This document shows positions 55,343 to 64,000 of a DNA stretch of 64,000 nt, in pieces; within the stretch, counting starts at the first letter, position 1, and each line of letters opens with the position of its first letter. The position numbers and the translations under genes are program-made. Where the stretch lies: NCBI GenBank assembly GCA_024704765.1, contig JAKMXF010000111.1, forward strand, positions 636,619 through 700,618. The letters are read 5' to 3'. The DNA comes from Oopsacas minuta (Eukaryota; Porifera; Hexactinellida; Lyssacinosida; Leucopsacidae). The notes beneath the pieces were generated by a model. It was given only the letters and a program-made list of their open reading frames with translations. It had not been told where the DNA came from and ran no database searches.

Positions 55343-58300
55343 CTGATAATTCATTTTACTTAATCTTTCGTTTATTTGTTGTGTAATAGATATTTGCAAA
55401 GCTAGTACATAGTTGATATGAGAGCTATTCAAAACAACATTTATTCGCATTTCTATCTGTTTTTAGGGAGATTTTGATGATAAAGAGTATGTAGAGAGGT
55501 TAGCTAGAGTGGATAATAATGTGAATCTCGGGCCTCTAAAAAAGCCAGAAGAATTTTGCCCAGATGTGAGTTACTACTGTAAAATATTTTTAAGCGAATG
55601 TTATACATTTGTATTTCTTCCCACATCAGGCACTTTTGAAATCTTTCCAAGAGAGTATAATTGTATTGAACCAGCTAAAAACGAAGAATCAAAAGAAAGT
55701 AGATAAGATTGAGAAGCAGTGTTATATTATTGCAAAGGAACATGATGATAACTTGAAAAAGCAGAGATTAATTTTTCAGGTAGATTCTCTACCAATCCTT
55801 AATAATTACTAATTATACATATAGTATACTCTCATTATAACGAGGGCTCGGGACCTCGGATTCATTTTGTTTTCTGCGGGGGTAAAATCAATTACTTTCA
55901 AGCTATAGGGGATAATATCACTTCGTTTTAATGACGATTTCATTATACCCGACTTGGTTATCACGGGAGTTTACTGTACTTCTTCCTATCAGGACTCTTT
56001 CAGAACTTATGAACAACTCGAGTTAAAGGTCAGAACTATGGCTGCTAAAGTTGTTCATCTTGGAGATCAACTGGAAACTGCGAATAAGAAAAAGAATAAG
56101 ACCGATGAAGCTCTACAACTGATAAAGTATTTTAATATATTTCAGAGGAATGAAGAGAATGAAACTAAACTATTTTCAAACAATTCACAGGCAAACCTTA
56201 CGCTATATTACATTATCTGTCTGTTCTCCTATTGTTGTTTATAGCTGTTTATTAGGTATTTGAAGCAGCAAAAGTACTAGACATCCTTACCTCTTTCGCC
56301 ACTGACCTTCCTGACAAGTAATTAATTAATATTATACATTGCTAGACAATATGTAACTAATATATACTTCTATAGATATACAGAGGTTAGGAGTAGAATC
56401 GAAGGTAAGATTGTGTGTGTTTATTACAGATTTGTATCATTCCCATTATTTCAATCAGCTTAGCTAATTACCCTTCTAGCCAAATCTCGAGATACCGAGA
56501 AGAGTTTATTGAAAGAATTCCACCATGCTCACACTCACAATGATACAGAACGAATGCGAAAATGTGGACAAACTCTATCTCTCTTCCCAAAGGTAATTAA
56601 TATCTATAACAGTGGCTGATTATCAGACTTAGTTAATGTATAAATAATTGCTGTCTTTCAATTGAACTTTAATCAATTGATGTATTTCTTAATACTTCTC
56701 ATTACGTGTGAGCTGGCTTCAGGTAGTATTGTTGTTCTACGAAGTGATTATACACTAACAGCCTACTGAGGTTAAGAATCTTCCCATGTGCTCTTTATGC
56801 ATTTGAATGCTTTAAAATCAGTTTTTCAAAAATTATACAAATTAATCGCGGTTATGAATTTCAGAAATTTGAGGTTATTCTTTCGATCACTTTCAAATGA
56901 GATTAGTGTATTCTTCAGGCTATCAGTTCCGATATATCTAACAGCTCTATGCACTGAAACAATTGGTATACTTTCTATTATATTTGCTGGGCAGTTTGAC
57001 GATCAGAGCGTATCTCTCTCTGCTGTAGCACTCTCTCAAGCTTTTATTAATATTACCGGATATTTTCCTATGCTAACATTAACCTCAGCAGTAGACAGGC
57101 TATTCACTAAATCAGATGTAATAGGTAGGAACAAATACACAGGATTGTTGCTACAACGCAGTTTGCTTGTTAACGCATACTTAATGTTACCTATTGCGTT
57201 TATATGGCTGAATACAGAGAATATTATGCTATTACTCAGACAGCCTCCAGAGCTATCAGCACTAGCGGGAGAGTATGTAACCGTTTACATAGCTATTCTC
57301 CCTGCTCTCTGCGTATCATCAGCTGTTGTCAAGACACTACAATTACAAGAAGTAATAATACCTTCCCTACTGATACTCATGTCTGCTAATTTTATAGAAG
57401 TTGTAATCGTATATCCACTCGCGTATTTCACGGATATTGGAGTACGTGCATTTGCTTTAGGCCCGGTTATAGCATTTTATTTTATAGCGATATCTCACTG
57501 TATGTATCTGCGCTGTGTTAAAATATGGAAAAGAATTTGGTGTGGATTTTCCTTCGAAGCATGGGAGAGCTGGTGTCAATATATTTGTTACGGGGTACCG
57601 TTGTTGTTAGTCAATCTACTGGAGATTGTTAGTATTCAGTCAGGTGCATTTATTCTTGGTATTGCATCTTATCAGCCAGTTGTTGACATTGGTATTCACG
57701 TGGTCGCGACTTGTATCAATTCTTTGATTTCAGTAAGCTGTATGTCTCTCTCATTAGCTACTTCTATTCGTCTTTCACAGCTCAGCTATGAGAGTCAGAG
57801 AAAAAGAATCAAAAAGATAGTTATCAACAGTTTAATAGCTATTATCATTATTTCACTATCTCAATCGGTTATCCTAGCTGCTGGTAGCCAGTTCTGGGGT
57901 AGAGTATTCTCCTCTGATCTCCGAGTAGCATCAGGCCTAGCTAATATATTATTTCTATTAGCTGCATATCATCCTTTTGAAGGTTTACTCATCCTATTTC
58001 AAGCTGTACTTAATGGTTTAAGAAGACACCATGTGAATAGCATATTTACATTATTTTTCTGTGTAGTCAGTTTCCCTATAGCTATCATTCTTGCTATGTT
58101 CTTGCCTGATCAAGCACTTGGATATTGGGTTGGGATAACCACCGGATACTTTACACGAATTGTTCTTTATATTGCCATTACAATTGTATACTTATCTGTT
58201 ATAAGCACTGTTTCTTATGCTCAGACAAGAATCAAAGAATCAACTCCACTCGTAGCTAATGATATTCCTCAACATACTGAGATTCCTTGTTATATATCTA

Positions 58301-61300
58301 CTGTTGGTGGTTTTGGATGCCTAAAATGGAAAATATTTCTTCTGAAGATTTTGTTGTTATTGGTGTTAGTAATACCATTCATTCCGCTAATAGGATGTCG
58401 CTACAGTACATACAAGAAAGAAATCTACAATATTAGTTATATACAAGCTCCTCTTGATGTTTTCTGTTTGATATTTTTACCCTTCAACTACACTATCCCT
58501 CTCAACCAAACGATTTAGTTTTACGGTTTAAATATACTTATATTTTCTAATTTCTAAATAATTCATATCATTACAATATGCAACGACTACGTAATAAATG
58601 ATTTGTGGATAGATATCATGTGAACTGGATTACAGTCATATGGCAGTAAGACTATTGTGAATTATGTAATACCCTAAGTTGTAAACCGATGCTATCCAGG
58701 TGCAGTATCATTGAAAATACACAGTATGTATTATATCATATTTTGTATACCAATTATCAACGTCAACAAAATAATAGTAATGACCATGCAATTGACTATT
58801 ATTTGTAAATATGAATGTAGTTAATTCAGTACTAATAATTACACATTATGAACAACATCCAGACTTAGTCTTCCCATGTTCTAACTCAACATGAGACGTT
58901 ACACCGATATTCCCATTCGCCTCTTCTTGCTCGAGTGCATTTCTTGCTATTGCTTCGAAAGCTTGCTCGACATTAATTGCTTCTTTAGCGGAGGTTTCGA
59001 AATAAGGGGTGTTGTTTTTAGAATCACACCATGCTTGTGCGCGTCTTATAGGGACGCCCCGAGTATCTAGGTCAACTTTGTTCCCTAACACAACGAATGG
59101 GAGCTTTTCTGGATACCTAGGGCTAGCCTGAATCAAAAAATCATCTCTCCATGATTCTAGATTCTTAAATGAGTTGGGTTGTGTTACGTCATACACCAGC
59201 ACACAACAATCAGCTCCGCGGTAGAACGCCACGCCAAGGGACTGAAAACGCTCTTGTCCAGCTGTGTCCCAGATCTGTAGAGTAACCAATCTGTCATCTA
59301 TCATTACTTCCTTATTGAGGAAATCTGCTCCAATTGTTGCCTTGTATTTATTCGTAAACTTCTTCTTGACATACTGGTTCATTAGTGAGGTCTTACCTAC
59401 ACCAGAATCTCCCAGAATAATAACTTTAAGTAGGACATTTCTTCTTGAACTCATAGAATGTGCCTTGGCTAATAGACAGTCTAATTTCGAGAATTGACAA
59501 TACTAATATTATATGATGTATTGGCAGTTATTAATTTTATTGTTTCAACGCCTATTATTTATCTCTCTTTCCCTTTATTCACGTTATATATTATCTTTTA
59601 GAATTATGAGAGATGTATACAGGATTTTATAAACCAAGGCACAAAGGTAGGCGAATAATTATATCTTAGGGAATAATTAGATATGTTTGAACCTAGTGTA
59701 TAGCTGCCCCTCCCTGTTAGAACCCAAGTATCCTCTCTACACTATTATCCAATTCCAAATACATATTTGTAAATTTAACGAAGATAGGCAACAGGAATTC
59801 TGTATCATCTAACCAGTGGGATATTCAGCACATTATTTCACAAATAATAATTATACTTAATCAATATTCAAGTCACTGAACTGGAGAACTATATTTATTG
59901 CTGTAGTATAATATTTTGTACATAGTAGTGCCTTTTGAAGATATTAAGTAACTAGCATATTATGTTACAAATATCATACACAGTATTGAACTACCTCTAC
60001 TCCCACTCGAGTAGAATTCTAATAGAATTGTTTGTTAGTGAATGAGACACACTGTCTTTAATATTTCTATCCACATGATAGCCATTTATATAAAGCGGAA
60101 TTTGTATGTATTATCTCTGTTTCCATCAATTTTATATTATTTCCTAAAGTTAAACTCACACGAATTCTAATCCATGATTTTGCAATGATTTTTTTGTAAT
60201 TTTCAGTTTGGATCATTTTCTAGATTGAATTTAAAGGGAAGATTACCCTCTTCAATCAGACCACACAACTATGTCATAAGGTTTGTTTTCGTAGAATTAT
60301 TTCTTTGCAATTTATTTATCGGCGACAGGCAACATAGTTGAATACCGAGATAGCATCCGGCGCCTACCTGTGCTCCATTTAATATACAAATTGATGTATT
60401 GTTTGCTTGAAAGAATAACAAATTATAAATTATCTTCTATTTTGCAAATTTCAGATATTTGCCCCAGCGCTTGGACTCAAATTTTTAGAAAATGGAATTG
60501 TCCAATGTAGTTTATACGTTTATATTTTTTTATAATTCAATAGTTGTACTCTTTCTATCTCGCTAACTACTCTTATATATTTGTTGTTTACGTGTATAAT
60601 TAGCACTGACGATATTCAATATATAATAGTAAATTAATTATCCAACATCAGGCATGTCTAGTTCCTCGGATTCCCCAACCAATGTTCGTAGCTTTACTAA
60701 ACAGAACTTTTTCAATTTCAAAGCATCAGTTATAAAGCCAGCAGGTACACTGTATTCTGATGCTAATTCTTCTCCCAACAATAAATCCACTAATAACAAA
60801 TCACAGGGATTTTCATTTCTCAAACTTGATTCATCTCTTACAGCAAGTGAGATATTACCTGTAGTTGGAGATAATGTAACTACAAATCCTAATCTAAATG
60901 CTAAAGAGATTTCTGATATAAATCCACTTCAACATACAGAACCTAAAGCTTCGAGGAAAGATACAGAAGAAGATTCACATACTTCAAAAGATCCAAAAGT
61001 ATACGTGTTCGGTCAGAAAATAGAGGCAAGGGTTGTTATCCACGAAGCAGAGGCTAGTGAGCCACCAAGCCAGGACGTTAAATCCAGTGCTACAGACGGA
61101 ATAATTCCTAGCGACAATGCTAAACCTCTACTAGGTTCTTTACCTGTACAGAAAGTATTCACAGGGGAAGAGGGAGAGAGAGTAATAGTGGAGATATCCT
61201 GTAAACTGTTTGTGTTCGATTCTAAGAACAAGACATGGCATAGCAAAGGTAGGAACATGTTACACCTGAATGAAGATCCTGATTGCGAGCATAAATCTAG

Positions 61301-63081
61301 GATCATTTGTAGGGCGCAAGGCAATCAATTAGTACAGCTGAACTCTCCTATATGGGCTGAAATGCTGTGTGAGCAATCTAACCCAAACTCAGTAAAGTTA
61401 TCTGCTAATCTAGAGAATGATGGTATCCGTGTAGTGCTGATTCAAGGAGAGAAGAGAGATATATCTAATCTGTTCTCTGCTCTCGAAACAAGAATACTTA
61501 ACTGTAACAATCATAAGGAAGCAACAGCCAAATCTCAACAATCAGACGAAATTGACCTAATCGATACACCAGATATCCCATCTCCAAGAACTCCGACCTC
61601 CCAAGAAACTATCTCTAACAAACGCCCTCTCTGCTCAAAACGATCCACTGTGGAACGAGACGAGCCTAAAGACAATCCTGTCCTAACCAACTCTACTCGA
61701 GACCCTGAGGAAGATGAAGCACAGAATTCATGTAAAAGATCTAAAATTAGCGAGTCTTCCAATCAATGAATTACCCTACTTATTAACATTAGATTAATAC
61801 AACACTTCGCGCTAGAGCTTTCTTCAGTCATTTCTAATTTAATCAGAATATGATAATACGAGCTATGCTTTCCCAATAAAAGTTTCATTGATTGTGTCCT
61901 AATTAACAAGATTCTTTCTACACACATTTTACGATTGATATTTAACAAATATTTTTTGTGTAAATTAATACAGAAAAACAATAAAATCTCTTTCAAGATT
62001 TTTTAATATTACAACTGAGTTGTTCTCTTTTAGACACAGAAAATAATTCTGGATACATTCGATAATCCGGAACAAGTAACTTCTGCTTTTGTGACTCAAG
62101 TATTTGACAAGATAATCAAGGTAAGCCCAATACAAAATATGATAATGGTAATCAGTGAAACCTCCACAAACGGAGCCTGTGGAAAAGGGGAACTTAGAAA
62201 TCCGCTCAATTTTTCACTCCTTGGCACGGAGTAAAAGTAGCGCGGATTCCTAGTCCCATACAAATGAACCTCCACAAAAGGCGGAATTTAGCAGAAACCG
62301 GGTAGCATTTTCGGCGTCCTGACACTCAGTTTATGGCGGTTACACTGTATATTCAGATCTTATTTTCTATTAGACGCATGTAAAAGATGAGTTGAGGGAC
62401 ATCAATAAAGAGACAGACATAGACGAGTATCTGTCAAAGCTGTCAGATCTATATGACAAGTATGTAACATTTATTCTATTATTTGTTATGTATTATTTTG
62501 ATAACATTGTATAGGACAACATTATTGGGTCGAAAGTTAGTTGATTATGAAATGATTCAGGATACACCTACTGCCACCAAACAAATAAAGAACCTCTTCT
62601 ATGACTATCTACATAATTATGCTGAGTGAGTTCATGAACTTTTTTATTTTCCCATGTTTTTAAACTCATAATTTTAGAGAGGAAATCCATAATTTCGGTA
62701 CAAAAGGAAGGACTGAATTAGAAGAGTATTATAAGGTTCTATTTGACACTACAGGAATGCAGAAGAAAGCTACAACAACTTCAAGCGGAGGCTACAAACC
62801 TAGGAGGGAGACAATAAGAAATGTTACTGTAGATGTCCTATTCGTTTCTCAGGATTTTATAACTAACATTCTCAGTGCAACTAAACAGTGTATCAACCGT
62901 TGTAAAGTTGTACGTAGCAGATTTTTTATTATTTGTCTATCTCAATATCATCTAATTTATTCTTGTTACTAGCTGTGTAATCCTAATGAACTCTCTGTTA
63001 CTGTCAAGTTAATATACAAGACAATGATGGAGCTGATATGTAGAGATCATCTGGACTATGCAGTTAAACTCGCACTCACAG
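54451..63081 (+). CDS. EXOC5: Exocyst subunit 5 (Sec10), host gene for several nested genes; 3' end outside the window
   Basis: Sec10 is an exocyst subunit that tethers secretory vesicles to the plasma membrane. Exons seen: 54451-54507 (shared, see C2orf69), 55467-55565, 55630-55779, 55993-56190, 56256-56317, 56376-56404, 56480-56592, 59602-59646, 62034-62120, 62374-62459, 62515-62625, 62678-62909, 62973-63081. Matches to human EXOC5 are [23 protein letters not shown] then [44 protein letters not shown] (YSHCVDVYIKQ in human), DTFDNPEQV (DIFSNPETV), [18 protein letters not shown] and [12 protein letters not shown]. About 19 residues between 59646 and 62034 are not placed. Introns after 56190 and 63081 would be GC-AG. 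Roughly 250 C-terminal residues lie beyond the window or past 63199. Introns contain MATE, RAB7, RanBP3-like and possibly a WD40 gene. Confidence 0.85.
55822..55978. mobile_element. Possible pogo/Tc1-like MITE in an EXOC5 intron
   Basis: The intron 55780-55992 is 213 bp instead of ~55. Its left end AGTATACTCTCATTATAACG resembles the reverse complement of its right end, AGTAAACTCCCGTGATAACC, giving imperfect terminal inverted repeats. The interior is GC-richer than its surroundings. No coding capacity. Confidence 0.45.
56797..58518 (+). CDS. MATE-family multidrug/toxin extrusion transporter, nested in EXOC5
   Basis: This intronless gene encodes about 573 residues from the ATG at 56797 (the open frame extends three codons upstream without an ATG). 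Twelve or so hydrophobic helices in two related halves are visible, with MATE features such as [20 protein letters not shown], a [13 protein letters not shown] loop (RQDPEVSRLA-like in family members) near residue 150, [23 protein letters not shown] starting the second half, and [19 protein letters not shown]47 proteins export organic cations in exchange for protons. The gene is on the host strand in the EXOC5 intron 56593-59601, upstream of RAB7. Confidence 0.85.
   Translation: MHLNALKSVFQKLYKLIAVMNFRNLRLFFRSLSNEISVFFRLSVPIYLTALCTETIGILSIIFAGQFDDQSVSLSAVALSQAFINITGYFPMLTLTSAVDRLFTKSDVIGRNKYTGLLLQRSLLVNAYLMLPIAFIWLNTENIMLLLRQPPELSALAGEYVTVYIAILPALCVSSAVVKTLQLQEVIIPSLLILMSANFIEVVIVYPLAYFTDIGVRAFALGPVIAFYFIAISHCMYLRCVKIWKRIWCGFSFEAWESWCQYICYGVPLLLVNLLEIVSIQSGAFILGIASYQPVVDIGIHVVATCINSLISVSCMSLSLATSIRLSQLSYESQRKRIKKIVINSLIAIIIISLSQSVILAAGSQFWGRVFSSDLRVASGLANILFLLAAYHPFEGLLILFQAVLNGLRRHHVNSIFTLFFCVVSFPIAIILAMFLPDQALGYWVGITTGYFTRIVLYIAITIVYLSVISTVSYAQTRIKESTPLVANDIPQHTEIPCYISTVGGFGCLKWKIFLLKILLLLVLVIPFIPLIGCRYSTYKKEIYNISYIQAPLDVFCLIFLPFNYTIPLNQTI
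58519..58845. other. Spacer between nested MATE and RAB7 genes
   Basis: 327 bp of AT-rich EXOC5 intron lying between the 3' ends of the convergent MATE (+) and RAB7 (-) genes. No other feature is seen. Confidence 0.5.
58846..59454 (-). CDS. RAB7A: Rab7 GTPase, nested antisense in EXOC5
   Basis: Rab7 controls late endosome and lysosome traffic. This intronless 202-residue protein is nearly collinear with human RAB7[16 protein letters not shown] (P-loop, residues 15-22), [13 protein letters not shown] (effector region), [20 protein letters not shown] (switch II), NKVD (125-128) and [14 protein letters not shown]. The C-terminus ends SGCCS rather than the SCSC of mammals, still a possible geranylgeranylation site, and the hypervariable region has a different sequence. 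It runs opposite to EXOC5 inside intron 56593-59601, with its start 147 bp from the next EXOC5 exon. Confidence 0.95.
   Translation of the reverse strand: MSSRRNVLLKVIILGDSGVGKTSLMNQYVKKKFTNKYKATIGADFLNKEVMIDDRLVTLQIWDTAGQERFQSLGVAFYRGADCCVLVYDVTQPNSFKNLESWRDDFLIQASPRYPEKLPFVVLGNKVDLDTRGVPIRRAQAWCDSKNNTPYFETSAKEAINVEQAFEAIARNALEQEEANGNIGVTSHVELEHGKTKSGCCS
59647..60653. other. EXOC5 intronic region upstream of the RanBP3-like gene
   Basis: This 1-kb stretch should contain the promoter of the RanBP3-like gene and perhaps the short missing EXOC5 exon. Candidate exons after acceptors near 60206 and 60453 do not translate to anything like EXOC5, so none is called. Confidence 0.4.
60654..61769 (+). 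CDS. RANBP3: Ran-binding protein 3-like, nested in EXOC5
   Basis: RanBP3 is a nuclear cofactor for CRM1-dependent export. This intronless gene encodes 371 residues. The N-terminal third is disordered and Ser/Asn-rich with FxF-type spots ([16 protein letters not shown]). [12 protein letters not shown] matches the FVFGQNxxxRV motif of RanBP3. The Ran-binding domain spans ~165-285: [53 protein letters not shown] and [13 protein letters not shown]. The acidic/basic C-terminus includes CKRSK, a possible nuclear signal. It lies on the host strand in the EXOC5 intron before exon 62034. Confidence 0.85.
   Translation: MSSSSDSPTNVRSFTKQNFFNFKASVIKPAGTLYSDANSSPNNKSTNNKSQGFSFLKLDSSLTASEILPVVGDNVTTNPNLNAKEISDINPLQHTEPKASRKDTEEDSHTSKDPKVYVFGQKIEARVVIHEAEASEPPSQDVKSSATDGIIPSDNAKPLLGSLPVQKVFTGEEGERVIVEISCKLFVFDSKNKTWHSKGRNMLHLNEDPDCEHKSRIICRAQGNQLVQLNSPIWAEMLCEQSNPNSVKLSANLENDGIRVVLIQGEKRDISNLFSALETRILNCNNHKEATAKSQQSDEIDLIDTPDIPSPRTPTSQETISNKRPLCSKRSTVERDEPKDNPVLTNSTRDPEEDEAQNSCKRSKISESSNQ
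62153..62347. mobile_element. MITE-like element with terminal inverted repeats
   Basis: This 195-bp segment fills most of the EXOC5 intron 62121-62373. Left end CAGTGAAACCTCCACAAAC and the reverse complement of the right end CAGTGTAACCGCCATAAAC match at 16 of 19 positions, and resemble pogo/Tigger-type termini. Internal inverted pairs (AATCCGC/GCGGATT; TTTTCACTCC/GGAGTAAAAG, imperfect) suggest a foldback structure. No clear TA duplication remains. Confidence 0.65.
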
Positions 63082-63198
63082 GCAAGTTCATACATCAATA
63101 AATATGAATATGAAATAATGAATTGTTGGATAACCGGAATGTCTGGATCCATTTCTCTACCTATCTATTATTCTATTATCAATTGACTTAATCTATGA

Positions 63199-64000
63199 AT
63201 GAGTCGCAACAAACATAACAAACAAGTTGCTTCTAGAAAGAGTACTCCTGCTCAGCTTCCTAATATTTGTATATTTCAGTTGGGATCGTCTGATACAGGA
63301 GAGGAACTCCCTAAACATGGTGTATATCTTTATTCACACTCCTCCTCTCCCTATCTTCTCTGTGTCTCACTGGATAAGCTACTAGTGATCGACAGTTCTG
63401 ACAGAGAGCTGTATGCAGAGTATAAAGCAACTGAGGACATGTTTAGCTCAGTAATAGAATATACAGGTCTCATATTGGTAGGCAGTGTACTAGGTTATGT
63501 ATATTCAATCAGTTTAGCAAACTTCCATTGCAGTCCTCCCATACATGTCCATGATGGTTCTGTTATTCAATTGATAGCTCATCCAGTAGAGAATACATGG
63601 ATTGCTAGTATTGGCGGAGACGGGTATCTGAAGCTGATAAATATGCAAGATGATATGAGCAAGTTCAAACGAGTACACGACAGGTTCTTACTTCAGCTAA
63701 AGATTTCGGGGGAAGCTAGTGCTATGTCATTCTCTCCTCAAGGAGATTGGTTGTTGACCAGCTACGATAATGGAATAAGAGCATGGGAGATTGAGAGGAA
63801 GAACTTGAGCAAGGATAAGCGGTTCAGAAAGACAGCTCCTCCTTTCTCTGTTCAGTTATATGGTAGTAAATTCCATCAGTCTACAGTGGAGCGTATCGTG
63901 TTTATAAGAGATGACGTAGTAGCTTCTAAAGACAAGATAGAACAGTGTGTCCTATTGTGGAAGTTTGACATTGATGCAGACGTATGGCGTATGAGTAGTA
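63199..64000 (+). CDS. WD40-repeat protein, LRWD1-like, truncated by the window end
   Basis: An intact frame from the ATG at 63199 runs to the end of the window (about 267 residues, no stop). After a basic N-terminus (MSRNKHNKQVASRKS) come WD40-type strands: GVYLYSHSSSPYLLCVSLDK, VLGYVYSISLANF, VIQLIAHPVENTWIASIGGD, SFSPQGDWLLTSYDNGIRAW and IRDDVVASKDKIEQCVLLW. The VASK...LW block resembles the WD domain of LRWD1/ORCA, which binds ORC and repressive chromatin; EED has a related stretch. No leucine-rich repeats are in view. It may lie in the next EXOC5 intron, since EXOC5 is incomplete at 63081. Confidence 0.55.
   Translation, partial: MSRNKHNKQVASRKSTPAQLPNICIFQLGSSDTGEELPKHGVYLYSHSSSPYLLCVSLDKLLVIDSSDRELYAEYKATEDMFSSVIEYTGLILVGSVLGYVYSISLANFHCSPPIHVHDGSVIQLIAHPVENTWIASIGGDGYLKLINMQDDMSKFKRVHDRFLLQLKISGEASAMSFSPQGDWLLTSYDNGIRAWEIERKNLSKDKRFRKTAPPFSVQLYGSKFHQSTVERIVFIRDDVVASKDKIEQCVLLWKFDIDADVWRMSS

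Overview
This is nuclear DNA of an animal with a compact, AT-rich genome. The gene set (Homer, reticulon, Integrator subunit 2, RGP1, NSMAF, DRC11, Rab7, EXOC5, an adhesion GPCR, a TGF-beta-type ligand) is metazoan. Introns are mostly 50-90 bp, intergenic gaps are often only 100-500 bp, and many genes have no intron at all, including INTS2 (3.5 kb) and MCM5 (2.2 kb). This architecture, two coiled-coil/NHL-type proteins and a giant beta-helix/multi-TM protein suggest a sponge. A compact sponge such as a glass sponge would fit, but that assignment is inference. Gene names come from recognising conserved protein sequence by eye; no database search was run.

Layout. 0-2.5 kb: a reticulon gene with an intronless cobalamin adenosyltransferase (MMAB) inside one intron. 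2.7-4.0 kb: Homer. 4.5-8.5 kb: a 1348-residue beta-helix/multi-TM surface protein. 8.6-12.8 kb: INTS2 and V-ATPase subunit G. 13.3-15.8 kb: DCAF12 (minus strand) and a secreted GH43-like protein. 16.0-21.4 kb: a 60-kDa asparaginase/ankyrin gene (ASPG) hosting an intronless homocysteine S-methyltransferase and an intronless coiled-coil/NHL gene. 21.6-29.6 kb: adhesion GPCR (minus), INO80B and DRC11. 30.2-36.5 kb: class A GPCR, POLR2G and a two-exon TGF-beta-type ligand (minus). 36.5-38.6 kb: gene-poor. 38.6-54.3 kb: an R3H-like protein, RGP1, a second coiled-coil/propeller protein, a POT transporter, MCM5, a MORN protein, a CCDC157-like protein and NSMAF. 54.4-64.0 kb: EXOC5 (Sec10), whose introns contain a C2orf69 homologue, a MATE transporter, Rab7 (opposite strand), a RanBP3-like protein and probably a WD40 gene running off the window.

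The strongest theme is gene-within-intron architecture. Three host genes carry eight embedded genes, seven intronless and one nearly so. The host introns that hold them are the large ones in genes whose other introns are tiny. One first coding exon appears able to splice in frame to either C2orf69 or EXOC5. Intronic repeats (a hairpin-rich dispersed element found in inverted orientation in two hosts, and two MITE-like elements) account for other enlarged introns.
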